Counted from the stretch's first letter, positions 43,461-54,656 are shown. The stretch: 64,000 bases of DNA from Aphrocallistes beatrix (GCA_963281255.1 OY725504.1:2170001-2234000); one strand, 5' to 3'. A program made the numbers and translations. The notes: generated by a model from the sequence alone, not told the origin.

Positions 43461-44083
43461 GTCATACGACGGGCAATCATCACCATTGACAGCCCAGTTA
43501 CAAAAGTAAAAGAAGTTAAAAGAACATTTTCGCACCATCATGCGCATGAGGACCAGTGATTATACTGACAAAATGTCATCGACATAGCTCAATAACCTCC
43601 GGGTGATATTTAAATCTTTACGATATCCCCTCGCACATTTAAAAGATTTAAATCGGCATTAAGAATAAATAAAAGCATTTACAGACATATAGTATTAACA
43701 TATATACTCATGATTTTAACATATTTGAGCAAAAATTTGGAAGAAAATATCAACCGTCCGCTGAAAACCAAATTTCTTTGAGGCCTGTTGTATCGTATTT
43801 TAGGCGCTTATATTACTGGACCAGGGATTCTTAATGAAAATTGTATACTATCGTATTTTGTTGCATTAAGAAGACTGTTTAAACCGAATTGGACTGGGAA
43901 TAATTACGAAACGGATGGATTGAGGTGGAGGTGGGCTAATGGCCCCGGTAAAGTAAAAAGTAAAGTTTATAGATTTATATACCCCCTGAATCCATGCTAA
44001 TATGTTCTCAGGGGTCACAATCTCGGTGAGATGCTAAACCTACTGATAGTTGCTGACTGAGGTGTATGCAGCATGTGTGTATG
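43461..44083. other. No gene recognised
   Basis: A 70-aa frame at 43,788-44,000 (with NWTGNNYETDGLRWRW) is somewhat less AT-rich but matches no family I know. No element ends are visible. Confidence 0.35.
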
Positions 44084-44085
44084 TA

Positions 44086-45206
44086 CAGGGTGGGGCATAA
44101 GTTCTGTCCCAAACTAATTTTGACATATTTACAAAACCCATATAGTAATCGCCCCAAAACTTCACAGGAATATTAACAACATATGTTGGGTCTGAATAAA
44201 TTTAATGTTATTCAATATAGCCACCTTTCTTAGTTACCACAGCCTGGAGTCTTGTCCTAAATTGAGACACGGCGCGCCGGAAGTGATCCTGGGGGATTTT
44301 CAGCCATTCTCGTTGCAAAGAAGCTTTCAGAGAGTCAATATTCAAGTGGGACTTAGCACAGGCCTTTTCCTCCAGAATAGACCAGACCGAATAGTCCATA
44401 GGATTGAGATCGGGACTTGATGGTGGCCATTCTTCCTTGGAAATAAATTCTTTTTTGTCCCGGAACCACTGTTGAGTGACATTGGCTGTGTGGGGTGGTG
44501 CTCCGTCTTGTTGGAATATCCAATTGCTGTTTCTGAAGAGTTTATGACCAGCACTTTTCACTTCCGTTTCCAAAATGAGATCGCGGGACGTTTTGGAATT
44601 AATTTTTACACCAGAGGGGACAAAAATCAGATTTGTCCTGGAATTTGCGGATATCCCTCCCCATACTATGACTGAAGCTGGCTTTTGACATTTGGGAATG
44701 AATCGAACCTCTTCTGGGATATCCTTAACGCTGGTGGACACGATTCTATCATTTTGGGAGTTAGATACTTCCTCAATTGTGAATAATTTCTCATCAGAAA
44801 ATAATATTTTATCCACAACTGACTCGGCGGCACGAGATAACAGGATTCGACTTCTTTGCAGCCGCTTTTCTCTAATTGACTTGGTAAGCATGTGTACCTT
44901 TCTACGTTTGAGAGATTTTAACCCTAATTGGTCATGCACAACTCGTCGTATCGTTCTCGAGCTTACCCCAAAATCACGAGCCATTTTACGCATGGAACGC
45001 CGAGGATTTCGGACTATTCTCTTCTGCACCTTAGCTTTTAGGCCAATGGTCCTTTCAGTACGCGGACGGCCACTTCTAGCTTTGTCATTCAAACTTCCCG
45101 TCTCCTTGTATCTTTTGATAGTGCGATAGATCAATTTCCTACTGAAGTTTTCTTGTCCAAGCATTTTGAAGATCTCGCCAGCAGACTTCCCGCACTCAAA
45201 TAAACT
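44086..45206 (-). mobile_element. Tc1/mariner element (DD36D), cut by the assembly gap
   Basis: Same element as 50,811-52,119, starting at CAGGGTGGGGCATAAGTTCT after TA (44,084-44,085). Its right part is missing because the contig ends at 45,206. The coding part seen (45,206-44,208) equals the C-terminal 318+ residues of the full copy without visible difference. Confidence 0.9.
44208..45206 (-). CDS. Tc1/mariner transposase, 5' end lost in gap
   Basis: Identical, as far as it goes, to the 353-aa ORF at 50,933-51,994. The first in-window Met (45,164) corresponds to residue 36 of the full protein; the true start lies in the gap. Read this as the same locus represented twice, not as a second gene. 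Confidence 0.85.
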   Translation of the reverse strand, partial: SLFECGKSAGEIFKMLGQENFSRKLIYRTIKRYKETGSLNDKARSGRPRTERTIGLKAKVQKRIVRNPRRSMRKMARDFGVSSRTIRRVVHDQLGLKSLKRRKVHMLTKSIREKRLQRSRILLSRAAESVVDKILFSDEKLFTIEEVSNSQNDRIVSTSVKDIPEEVRFIPKCQKPASVIVWGGISANSRTNLIFVPSGVKINSKTSRDLILETEVKSAGHKLFRNSNWIFQQDGAPPHTANVTQQWFRDKKEFISKEEWPPSSPDLNPMDYSVWSILEEKACAKSHLNIDSLKASLQREWLKIPQDHFRRAVSQFRTRLQAVVTKKGGYIE

Positions 45207-45406
45207 NNNNNNNNNNNNNNNNNNNNNNNNNNNNNNNNNNNNNNNNNNNNNNNNNNNNNNNNNNNNNNNNNNNNNNNNNNNNNNNNNNNNNNNNNNNNNN
45301 NNNNNNNNNNNNNNNNNNNNNNNNNNNNNNNNNNNNNNNNNNNNNNNNNNNNNNNNNNNNNNNNNNNNNNNNNNNNNNNNNNNNNNNNNNNNNNNNNNNN
45401 NNNNNN
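45207..45406. other. Assembly gap (200 N)
   Basis: Exactly 200 N, a conventional placeholder. The sequence to its left (38,682-45,206) and right (45,407-51,931) is the same 6,525-bp segment. The gap therefore probably joins two overlapping contig ends. Confidence 0.97.
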
Positions 45407-45596
45407 AATCACGAATAACTTTCCGATTTTTAGTACGCCTGAGCTTTAGGTGCCCAGTTCTAGAATATCAAAATAAATACCGTCCAACAAGTACGATTAG
45501 ATGGTAGACTACTCAATAATCCGATGGAATTGACAATAAAAAATTCCACAATTTTTTTTAATGTTTTGCGATGTTTTTCGAGGGCGGTATCCTTAA

Positions 45597-46315
45597 GAGA
45601 TAAGAATAACCACAGTTCTCAGTTAGGAAATTTGTAATCTCCGGCGAGGCATTCATGTCTGAAGCTTGTAAAGGTATGCTTGCTCAGTTTTCCACCTTTC
45701 TCAGTTAGTGATTGCCAAGTTTCCAACCAATGTATAATGCGGGTAAGAAAAACAAAGTGCTCATCATTAAATGTCAAACGACTAGACAATAATTCAATCG
45801 AATATGCTCACCTGGTACATTGACATTAAAGATTTTCCAAAGAGATAAAAGAATCTGAACAAATTCGGGTGTGTGGTACTTAAATGCTGGACTATGCTCA
45901 TTCTGAATAGCCAGACCAGCAATGGTGGATTCATGAATTACTTTTAGTACCAACTTAATATTGTGACACTCAAGAATGGGATAACACGACTTTAAAGTCA
46001 AACGTGGGGCTAGTTTTGCCAAGCTATCCTCTGCAGAATTATATAGCATTCGAATGTCACGAAAAAAAGCAAATGTCAAGAAATGGCTTCTATGTACGTA
46101 TATCATTAGGATGTGAACCCTTGTTTCAAATTTCTCGAGAGGAGAAAACAATTTGAAAGTTTAACATTTAGGGGCAGTTATCGGTAGAGATAACATGAAC
46201 GAATAGGCCACATTCCTCAACATCACGAATACATGATTTGATGATGTCAAATAGCGTTTCAGCTGTTACAGATTTTGTTCTGGGAAAAACGATTTTGTTG
46301 TTTGTTTAAGGAAAG
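45597..46315 (-). pseudogene. P-element-like transposase relic (duplicate view)
   Basis: Same frames as at 38,872-39,590 (125-aa frame at 45,774-46,151). Part of the duplicated segment. See that entry for motifs. Confidence 0.72.
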
Positions 46316-46672
46316 AGAAAAAGTTTATTCTAAAGTCCAAAGGAAGAATACAATTTTTATAATGTATTAAAGTGTGGCAGTGATAAGCAGGACATACGCT
46401 GAAGATATATATAACACGTAGGTGAAATTAAATGTATTTTGAGTGTCAAAATTTTCACCAAAATGTTATAGCGACGCATGTTTATCAGTATCAGACTGTT
46501 TTCAAGTTGGCAGTTAATAAATTGAAGTCTAAAAATTTATTTTATATGACAATTATGTAATTCGTCCTCAGGCACATTAGCCTGGTTTTTAGCGATAACT
46601 TGTTGGATATTATTTTGTGCAGATGTAATTTTAGAATCATTGGATTTGAAGTTACTTTTAATTTCGGTTGTG

Positions 46673-47765
46673 TTAAGGATACCGCCCTCGAAAAACATCG
46701 CAAAACATTAAAAAAAATATGGAAATATACACCAAAATTCTTAACTCTCAATTCCTAATATACTTTTCAAGACGGTATATATCTGATTCTTAAATAATAA
46801 ATGTACTACATGGAATGGAATGCTAAGTTTCAAATTTTTATCACGTGATGACGTAGCATTTTTCGAAAATCCTAACTTGAAAACTAAAAGTCGTAGACTC
46901 TCGCTCTAACTTCCTAATATACTTTTTGGTAGCTCTTTATTCATTCTAAACCGATGAATTATACATTGTACTGCTAGGAATATGATTTACATTCCCTAAT
47001 TGGTTCAAAATATTCGGGGTTAGGGGCCTCATGGTAATTTGTGAATTTTCAGTATAATTTTGCTATTTTCACCAAAATCTGTTGGAATACATCTAATTCA
47101 TTAGTATACACGCGATTAAATGTCCATGGATGCTTTTATTTTTCGTTAATAGCTCATTTTACATCGTTCTTACCATCAAAACTTCAAATCCCTATATCTC
47201 GGGACTTTAAAATTCCAAAATTGACCGTCTTTCAAAAATTTTAACTCAAAATTGCTTTGAGATAGATGTTTGAAAATTTCAGGAGTTGTTCCATATCATT
47301 AGGCGATGAGCGTAGGACCACTCAATTTTTGATATTTTATAAATTTGTGATTTTATTGCTGATTTGCAAAGAAAATCGGGCTTTTTCGCCATTTTTTGGC
47401 CCTTTTTATTCGGACACCGGTAAAATTTACAATTTTTAAAATTTTAACTTTCTTTTGGTCCTATGAAGTGGCAAATATGATAGACTATCTATGAATAAAT
47501 TTTCGAAGCATTTGATCCAAACATGTGCTTTAAAAAAATCACAGAGTGCAGGAGGGCTTACCATTAAGATGTGCTAGGGAAAAACGGAAAAAAACGACTT
47601 TGAGACGCTGTAACTCAAAAACTAGAAATGCGAGCCAAAAACTGTTTGGCATGTCTCAATATTTTTTAATTGCACTACCTGCCCACGCTTAACATCTTAT
47701 ATATCTCTATTCTTGATATATGCTGTAAGCCAAACCTATGGATTTTTCACGGGCGGTATCCTTAA
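46673..47765. mobile_element. TTAA-target element E4 (duplicate view)
   Basis: Same as 39,948-41,040 with identical TTAA sites and ends; part of the duplicated 6.5-kb segment. Confidence 0.88.
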
Positions 47766-50700
47766 GAGGCGAATTGGAAATTTCTTCTGCTAGCATTTAT
47801 AGTTCAGTGTCACTAAGATATATTTGAGATATCGGAAAGATTCACCTTTGCGATATGCTTACAGACAAATCAATTTCTACTGATAAGTAAACATCAATAA
47901 AAATATTGCTAGAATCTAGCTTAGGGCGCATAAATACTAATGTACTTGGATTCGGATACTAGTATGACCATATTTCATAAATATAAAGAAGTTGAATCTT
48001 ATCTTGAAGGTCTTGGAAAGTGTAGATCAGAAAATTTTAGGCTTTGAGAGAGGAATTCATAATCTTTAGACTCGAGGGATAGACGAGAGCGTTTAGTTCC
48101 TGAGTGTGATGAATAGTAAGATGGGCCACCTGGTAGAATAGATGGTACGGTACCTTCTTTCTCGATGGTACGGTACCTTCTGATTTTTGGCAAGTGGGAG
48201 TCTTTTGGCTATGGCTCCACTAAGTTCTGACCGCTGACGAAAATGTCGACTCATCATGTAATTATGACGTCATTGTCAACTTTTTAAAATTAGAAATTTC
48301 AGTTTTTCGACCATAACTCAGGCATTTTAGGTGATAGAAGGCTGAAATTTTAACAGAATGTGTAGTTTAATATATTTCACAGATGATGCAACTATCGTCA
48401 AAAAAAGATGACTCATCAATTTGTTATTGACGTCATCATTACGAATCAAAATTTAAAAAATTAACACATTTGGTGATTTTTCGTGTGATATCGATTATAA
48501 CAGTCGGACAGGCGTATTTAGGGATGTTATCTCAGTTATAATTAATCATTGTGACCCCAGACACTCACATGGCGCTACAGGCGCCACAAATTGTCCGCCA
48601 GCCGCGCTAAATTAAAATGAAGTGCGAACAATAAGTAAATATTCATTTAAAAGTGTTAGAACACGTTAAAACATCTACCATTAGTATTTTAAACCATGGG
48701 ATAGGGCATTATTCAATTCAATGGTTCGGACTTTCTCCGTATCCCTCTAAAGGGGTTCTAAACATTAAAGTTGGCCTTTCCTATAATAGCTAACTTTTGA
48801 CTTTTTCAACCGATTCATTTAATTTTTTCAGCGAAGATTTGAATCGCAGAGTTATCAGCAAATCTGCATTCATAATTGAAATAATTCAACAGATAAAATT
48901 TAAAAAAAAACATTTGATCATTTTACAAGGAAGAAATCGGACACAATATGCTTAGAATCCTTTAGAAACTTTTCAAATTAATTCATAAATCGATGATCTA
49001 ATTAATGAACAAACAGATTTTTGAAATTTTGAAAATTGTTAAAAATTCACACCAAAACACCCGACGAATTTTATTTTTCGTCATTTTGACACTATTTTTT
49101 TCATAATTCTCTTTTTATTTGTATTATCAAAGATCTGTCTGTTCATTTTGTTCTACTCTTCGAGATCTATCAAAAACCGTTTTTCGTCTGTTTTCGTCCC
49201 TATCTTGAATTTACAAAAGGTTCTCACCTTTATAATTGCTGAAAAAAAAGTCCCAGAAAATAGGATTTAGAAAAAATTTATTAGTTTTTAACTGCTTTGG
49301 AATATTATATAAAATGCAAATATCTTTATTTCGACAACTTATAGCAATACTTAAATTCAAAATATGGCACATCAAAAATTTTCACCATCAAAAGTGTGAA
49401 AAACTGGTAATTGATGACTGGCCACCCAGGAATGACCACATTTAGCATTAAAATGATGATCTGACATGGTTCAAAGAAGTTATGGATATGAGACATTTCG
49501 GTTCAAAAATGTCCTTTTTTGGATGACACCAGGTGGTACAAGTGGCTTTAAGTAGAGACATATTAGCATTGAAATTCTAAAAATCGATATTAATGTTTAC
49601 AACCCCTTTAGGGATCTATTGATGATTAAAAAGGTCTTTTGGAAAATTTTGTTAAAAAACAAAATGCCCTTAGGAAAAGCCAATCTTAAATTCGATTTTT
49701 AGAATTTCAAATATTTCAACACTTAAAGTAACGTACCACCTAGTGTTGCCTAAAAAAGGACATATTTTGAAGCTAAATGTCAGGAATTTGATATATATTG
49801 GACACATTTGGAGAATTTTCTTGCTGCGGGTTCCTAGCAACGGCCAGGAATGTGCAAAAATTCCTGGCCGTTGCTAGGTACGGGCAACCAAAAAAATCTC
49901 CAAATATGGTCAATATATATATCAATAGCAGGAAATTAAATGCTGGACACGAATTCAGAATTCATAGTCTGGCATTTTTGAAAGAAGTTATAGATCTGAG
50001 ATAAAAAAAGGGCCAAAAAAGTCAAACATTTCTCCCACCGTTTCTTGATCTTCCGCAGGCCGTCATTTTAGAAGTCCTCAATTTGCATTGAAAACCACTG
50101 TTCCACCTCTTGAATGACCTCATCTGTGTCATCAAATCGTCGACCCTCATCAAATCGTGGAAATTCCTTTTCCACTCACAACAGTGTCATACGACGGGCA
50201 ATCATCACCATTGACAGCCCAGTTACAAAAGTAAAAGAAGTTAAAAGAACATTTTCGCACCATCATGCGCATGAGGACCAGTGATTATACTGACAAAATG
50301 TCATCGACATAGCTCAATAACCTCCGGGTGATATTTAAATCTTTACGATATCCCCTCGCACATTTAAAAGATTTAAATCGGCATTAAGAATAAATAAAAG
50401 CATTTACAGACATATAGTATTAACATATATACTCATGATTTTAACATATTTGAGCAAAAATTTGGAAGAAAATATCAACCGTCCGCTGAAAACCAAATTT
50501 CTTTGAGGCCTGTTGTATCGTATTTTAGGCGCTTATATTACTGGACCAGGGATTCTTAATGAAAATTGTATACTATCGTATTTTGTTGCATTAAGAAGAC
50601 TGTTTAAACCGAATTGGACTGGGAATAATTACGAAACGGATGGATTGAGGTGGAGGTGGGCTAATGGCCCCGGTAAAGTAAAAAGTAAAGTTTATAGATT

Positions 50701-50810
50701 TATATACCCCCTGAATCCATGCTAATATGTTCTCAGGGGTCACAATCTCGGTGAGATGCTAAACCTACTGATAGTTGCTGACTGAGGTGTATGCAGCATG
50801 TGTGTATGTA

Positions 50811-52119
50811 CAGGGTGGGGCATAAGTTCTGTCCCAAACTAATTTTGACATATTTACAAAACCCATATAGTAATCGCCCCAAAACTTCACAGGAATATTA
50901 ACAACATATGTTGGGTCTGAATAAATTTAATGTTATTCAATATAGCCACCTTTCTTAGTTACCACAGCCTGGAGTCTTGTCCTAAATTGAGACACGGCGC
51001 GCCGGAAGTGATCCTGGGGGATTTTCAGCCATTCTCGTTGCAAAGAAGCTTTCAGAGAGTCAATATTCAAGTGGGACTTAGCACAGGCCTTTTCCTCCAG
51101 AATAGACCAGACCGAATAGTCCATAGGATTGAGATCGGGACTTGATGGTGGCCATTCTTCCTTGGAAATAAATTCTTTTTTGTCCCGGAACCACTGTTGA
51201 GTGACATTGGCTGTGTGGGGTGGTGCTCCGTCTTGTTGGAATATCCAATTGCTGTTTCTGAAGAGTTTATGACCAGCACTTTTCACTTCCGTTTCCAAAA
51301 TGAGATCGCGGGACGTTTTGGAATTAATTTTTACACCAGAGGGGACAAAAATCAGATTTGTCCTGGAATTTGCGGATATCCCTCCCCATACTATGACTGA
51401 AGCTGGCTTTTGACATTTGGGAATGAATCGAACCTCTTCTGGGATATCCTTAACGCTGGTGGACACGATTCTATCATTTTGGGAGTTAGATACTTCCTCA
51501 ATTGTGAATAATTTCTCATCAGAAAATAATATTTTATCCACAACTGACTCGGCGGCACGAGATAACAGGATTCGACTTCTTTGCAGCCGCTTTTCTCTAA
51601 TTGACTTGGTAAGCATGTGTACCTTTCTACGTTTGAGAGATTTTAACCCTAATTGGTCATGCACAACTCGTCGTATCGTTCTCGAGCTTACCCCAAAATC
51701 ACGAGCCATTTTACGCATGGAACGCCGAGGATTTCGGACTATTCTCTTCTGCACCTTAGCTTTTAGGCCAATGGTCCTTTCAGTACGCGGACGGCCACTT
51801 CTAGCTTTGTCATTCAAACTTCCCGTCTCCTTGTATCTTTTGATAGTGCGATAGATCAATTTCCTACTGAAGTTTTCTTGTCCAAGCATTTTGAAGATCT
51901 CGCCAGCAGACTTCCCGCACTCAAATAAACTAATAATTTTTGACTTTTTAGCTTCCATGCCAGTAATATCAGAAATTCGCAGTTTGAACGCCATAAACGG
52001 TATTGCGATTGTATAGGCATATATAATGAACTTTATGGGCGTATAAGTTTTAAGATACTATGTTATAGCATTGCAGTATAATGCATCAAACTTTGGGACA
52101 GAACTTATGCCCCACCCTG
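50811..52119 (-). mobile_element. Tc1/mariner transposon (DD36D), intact
   Basis: 28-bp perfect TIRs: CAGGGTGGGGCATAAGTTCT... at 50,811 and its mirror ending at 52,119. TA duplications are at 50,809-50,810 and 52,120-52,121. Length 1,309 bp, with one uninterrupted transposase ORF on the minus strand. This is the only structurally complete autonomous-looking element in the window. Its right TA is also the left TA of a 190-bp MITE. Confidence 0.95.
50933..51994 (-). CDS. Tc1/mariner-superfamily transposase, 353 aa, intact
   Basis: Nuclear DDE transposase that would excise and insert its own element at TA sites. N-terminal HTH units (residues about 20-60 with LFECGKSAGEIFKML, and about 80-115 with MARDFGVSSRTIRRVVHD) around a GRPRTER linker (GRPR-type motif). 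The catalytic domain has ILFSDEKLFTIE (first Asp), IFQQDGAPPHTA (second Asp) and SSPDLNPMDYSVWSILE (third Asp). The spacing between second and third acids is 36 residues with Asp last, so DD36D. This differs from classic Tc1 (DD34E) and mariner (DD34D) and is close to maT (DD37D). The length is normal, with no stop or shift, so it may still be active. The start is the first Met of the frame, about 125 bp inside the TIR end. Confidence 0.95.
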   Translation of the reverse strand: MAFKLRISDITGMEAKKSKIISLFECGKSAGEIFKMLGQENFSRKLIYRTIKRYKETGSLNDKARSGRPRTERTIGLKAKVQKRIVRNPRRSMRKMARDFGVSSRTIRRVVHDQLGLKSLKRRKVHMLTKSIREKRLQRSRILLSRAAESVVDKILFSDEKLFTIEEVSNSQNDRIVSTSVKDIPEEVRFIPKCQKPASVIVWGGISANSRTNLIFVPSGVKINSKTSRDLILETEVKSAGHKLFRNSNWIFQQDGAPPHTANVTQQWFRDKKEFISKEEWPPSSPDLNPMDYSVWSILEEKACAKSHLNIDSLKASLQREWLKIPQDHFRRAVSQFRTRLQAVVTKKGGYIE

Positions 52120-52121
52120 TA

Positions 52122-52311
52122 CAGTCGACTCCGCTTAATAGGGCCACATCGGTCAGAGGACATTTTGACCCGATTAAGCGGAGAACCCTATTAACCGAAA
52201 ATATTTTGTATTAGCTTCTATGTGAGAGAGCAATATTCTGGTCCTACCAAAAGTGGCCCGATTAAGCGGCTAACCCGATTAAACAGTGGCCCTATTAAGC
52301 GGAGTCGACTG
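52122..52311. mobile_element. 190-bp pogo-like MITE
   Basis: Termini CAGTCGACTCCGCTTAATAG and the mirrored CTATTAAGCGGAGTCGACTG, flanked by TA (52,120-52,121 and 52,312-52,313). Internal repeats of GATTAAGCGG are frequent. The CAGTCGACTCCG terminus is typical of pogo/Tigger relatives. No ORF. Confidence 0.9.
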
Positions 52312-52484
52312 TATATGATAGCATGTTTACAGAGAAAAACTCGGCTATCAGAAGGCAAGAAAGATAGCACCTAACTTTACTTTTAGCAAGATGACATCCT
52401 TAGTGCTTTCAGCTCACTAAGGTTCTGCAAGAGTGTAGGCTCAGGTTACATTACCGAAGCAAAGTAATTGAGAACAAAATGCAA

Positions 52485-52556
52485 ATGACTAGGGCGAGGT
52501 TAGAACCAGTGACCTAAGTTACGGTGTTCAAACTCCTTAACTACTGCACCACCCAA
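52485..52556 (-). repeat. tRNA-derived SINE head
   Basis: On the minus strand, TGGTGCAGTAGTTAAGGAG resembles the RNA polymerase III A box (TGGCNNAGTNGG) and GGTTCTAACC the B box (GGTTCGANNCC), about 40 bp apart as in a tRNA gene. The anticodon arm is not well formed and there is no clear acceptor pairing. It is therefore a SINE head or decayed tRNA copy rather than a working tRNA. The body would extend to lower coordinates (about 52,380). Confidence 0.65.
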
Positions 52557-52795
52557 GCAGATAACATCACACGAAATTACGAGAAAATGATATACGTGTG
52601 TGAGATCATCCTGTAATATATAATTTTGTGCTGATTTTATTAGATCTAATAAAAAGATATAAATTATCAAGAAATAAATAATCATTACAATTGCTAAAAA
52701 ACTAAAATATAAATTATATTAAAGTAAATTATTTACAAGATATTTAGTCATTAATTCTAACCACAAACAGCAATGAATTCGTTTATAATTTGATT

Positions 52796-53593
52796 TCATA
52801 ATATTATCAATGAATAAGAACCAGATCGAAAAGAAATAAATATATATTCTTCCTTATTAACTGCTAAACCGCGAGGAAGGGAGCAGTGAAATGTATTAGT
52901 GTCAATCGCTTTCAAAAGGTTTCCAATTGGATCTAAAATTTTTACTATATTGCAATTATCTGAAATAAAAATATTAAAATTATTATCCAATGTGAAGTAG
53001 AAAGCTTGATATAAATTTATGCCATCTTGATTAATTGAGATTATTCCTAATAATTCTCCAGATTGTGAATCCAATTTAATAATTTTATTCTTGTAAACTT
53101 CTAAAGCAAAAAGAATTCGACGTGAAACTTGAATTGACCAGCACCACGTTAACAAATTGTTCCCCAACTCACGAATTTTGTCAAAATTAACATTGAATAC
53201 TGCTATAATACCCAGAATTATTTGGGAAACATAAATCTCTGAATTCTCAGAAGCAATACCGAATGTGTGACTTAAGTTTTCAAACAAAGAAACCAACGAA
53301 AAATTTGAGATATCATATTTACAAATTCTTGTTGGATCAGAATTTGTAATAAATACAAATGAATCACACAGAGTGATCGATTCTGGATTAGTTAATTCTT
53401 CATTTCCATATTGATCGATATAATCTCCTTTGATCGAACAAATAATGATCTTGTTTGTTAATTTGTCAATAATGTATACACGGTCAGAAGAATTGTCGAT
53501 ACACATACCTCTAGGCTGATTGAATTGATTTATAGGCGGACAAAAATGACCAATCTGTGCCAAAGGTATGTTGATCGCTCTATAATCTCTCAT
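52796..53593 (-). CDS. NHL-repeat-like beta-propeller protein, 265 aa
   Basis: The only candidate non-transposon gene. The protein has about five or six repeats of the type 'PRGMCIDNSSDRVYIID...NKIIIC', 'PESITLCDSFVFITN...RICKYD', 'HTFGIASENSEIYVSQ', 'RILFALEVYKNKIIKLD', 'QAFYFTLDNNFNIFISD' and 'PRGLAVNKEEYIFISF'. NHL propellers act as protein- or RNA-binding platforms; no RING, B-box or other partner domain is seen. No signal peptide or membrane segment. An in-frame TAG precedes the Met by 8 codons. That TAG could instead be the end of a splice acceptor (TTTCATTTAG), making this the last exon of a longer gene. It may also be a processed or partial copy, and the function is unknown. Confidence 0.65.
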   Translation of the reverse strand: MRDYRAINIPLAQIGHFCPPINQFNQPRGMCIDNSSDRVYIIDKLTNKIIICSIKGDYIDQYGNEELTNPESITLCDSFVFITNSDPTRICKYDISNFSLVSLFENLSHTFGIASENSEIYVSQIILGIIAVFNVNFDKIRELGNNLLTWCWSIQVSRRILFALEVYKNKIIKLDSQSGELLGIISINQDGINLYQAFYFTLDNNFNIFISDNCNIVKILDPIGNLLKAIDTNTFHCSLPRGLAVNKEEYIFISFRSGSYSLIIL

Positions 53594-53916
53594 GTTGGGG
53601 TAATATTCTTGTTTCTAAATGAAATTTGTTTTAATAATGTTGTTCTAAATCAGCACATCGTTAAAAGAAGTAAAGGTATTACGACATTTTGCTTGAAATT
53701 TGTCGAAAATCACTGTACTACTTGTATATTAGCAAATTGATCGTACCCATTAAGTCTACCTAATATTGATATTTTAAAATCCGAATAGTGACCGAGATAT
53801 AGTCCAGTGGCTGATGGATACGTAATACTTTATATATCTCATGGGACCCATATTATCAAAACTAAACTGGGAATTTAGATTGTAGAGCGTAGCTTTTTTA
53901 TTATATATTGATCTAT
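53594..53916. other. No gene seen
   Basis: AT-rich upstream side of the NHL ORF. A candidate intron/acceptor at about 53,618 is the only noteworthy signal. No promoter motif can be supported. Confidence 0.35.
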
Positions 53917-54545
53917 ACAGGGTGGAGAATTAGTTCTGCCACAAGTTTTATTAGGTATAAAATTTCTTATACTCAAACAATCTTAGTTATTATGGTCCTT
54001 AGAGATTGTAATTCGAATATTTTCAATGATTTTAAAAGAGTTTTCGATTCTATGAAATGTGTTTTGTATGGTGAGTTTTGAGAAAATAAAATGTGTCCTG
54101 GTCCGCAGCGAAAATCGTGAATCAGGGCCCACTGCTTCTGAAAAAATGTGTTCATAATCGATGTCCCATGACGATTTAGCACCTGGTAGCTTTCATTCGC
54201 CATAGAAATATTTCATAAATCCACTGAATTCGTTATCATAGACGAGAAAAAGTTGTTCAGTCGCAGTTCAGATTAGGTACATTTTGCAAAATTCCCCAAA
54301 TGGCACTTTTTTTCACATCACAAAGAAATCTGATCCAATTGGTCTTCAAAATGCACTGATCTGAACATCTTATATCTCTACAAATTTAGAGTGTTCGAGG
54401 AAAATGTGTGAACTAATTTTTCCTAGAATTTGAAGACTCTGGGAAGATAACTTGAAAAGCAGTGGGCCCTGATTCACGATTTTCGCTGCGGACCAGGACA
54501 CATTTTTTTTTCGCAAAACTCACCATACAAAACACATTTCTAAAT
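53917..54545. mobile_element. Tc1-like solo terminus plus foldback element
   Basis: CAGGGTGGAGAATTAGTTCT at 53,920 after TA is a Tc1-type terminus without a visible partner. 54,051-54,150 is an inverted copy of 54,455-54,545 (shared: TTTTGTATGGTGAGTTTTG, CTGGTCCGCAGCGAAAATCG, CAGGGCCCACTGCTT), forming a foldback of about 495 bp. The small frames here are incidental. Confidence 0.7.
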
Positions 54546-54656
54546 ATTTTTTCAATTCAGCTAATCAAATTTCAAGTTGTATTTCTAACTTGTTTATGTG
54601 CATTGAGTTAGGTCTATTCTATATTAACAAATTACATTAAATTATGCTGTTACTTA

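Larger units (their letters stand above)
45407..51931. repeat. Second copy of 38,682-45,206 (probable assembly duplicate)
   Basis: Every feature recurs at a constant offset of +6,725. These are: end of TTAA copy E3 (TTAA 45,593-45,596); P-like transposase relic (45,597-46,315); TTAA copy E4 (46,673-47,765); THAP-end relic (47,999-48,193); repeat R (48,180-48,615); hairpin repeat (to 49,995); mariner C-terminal relic (50,008-50,185); and the Tc1 element from 50,811. All predicted proteins in the two copies are letter-for-letter the same. Count these features once. Confidence 0.93.

Noticed and set aside
44472-45129. Plus-strand frames of 67 and 145 codons across the Tc1 element
   Set aside because: Antisense shadows of the transposase; they repeat at +6,725 in the duplicate.
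38682-51931. True tandem duplication of 6.5 kb
   Set aside because: The copies are identical, end exactly at a 200-N placeholder gap, and include old decayed repeats that should have diverged. Assembly overlap is simpler.
52485-52556. Functional tRNA gene
   Set aside because: Only A/B-box similarity; acceptor and anticodon stems are not convincingly paired, so a SINE head is more likely.
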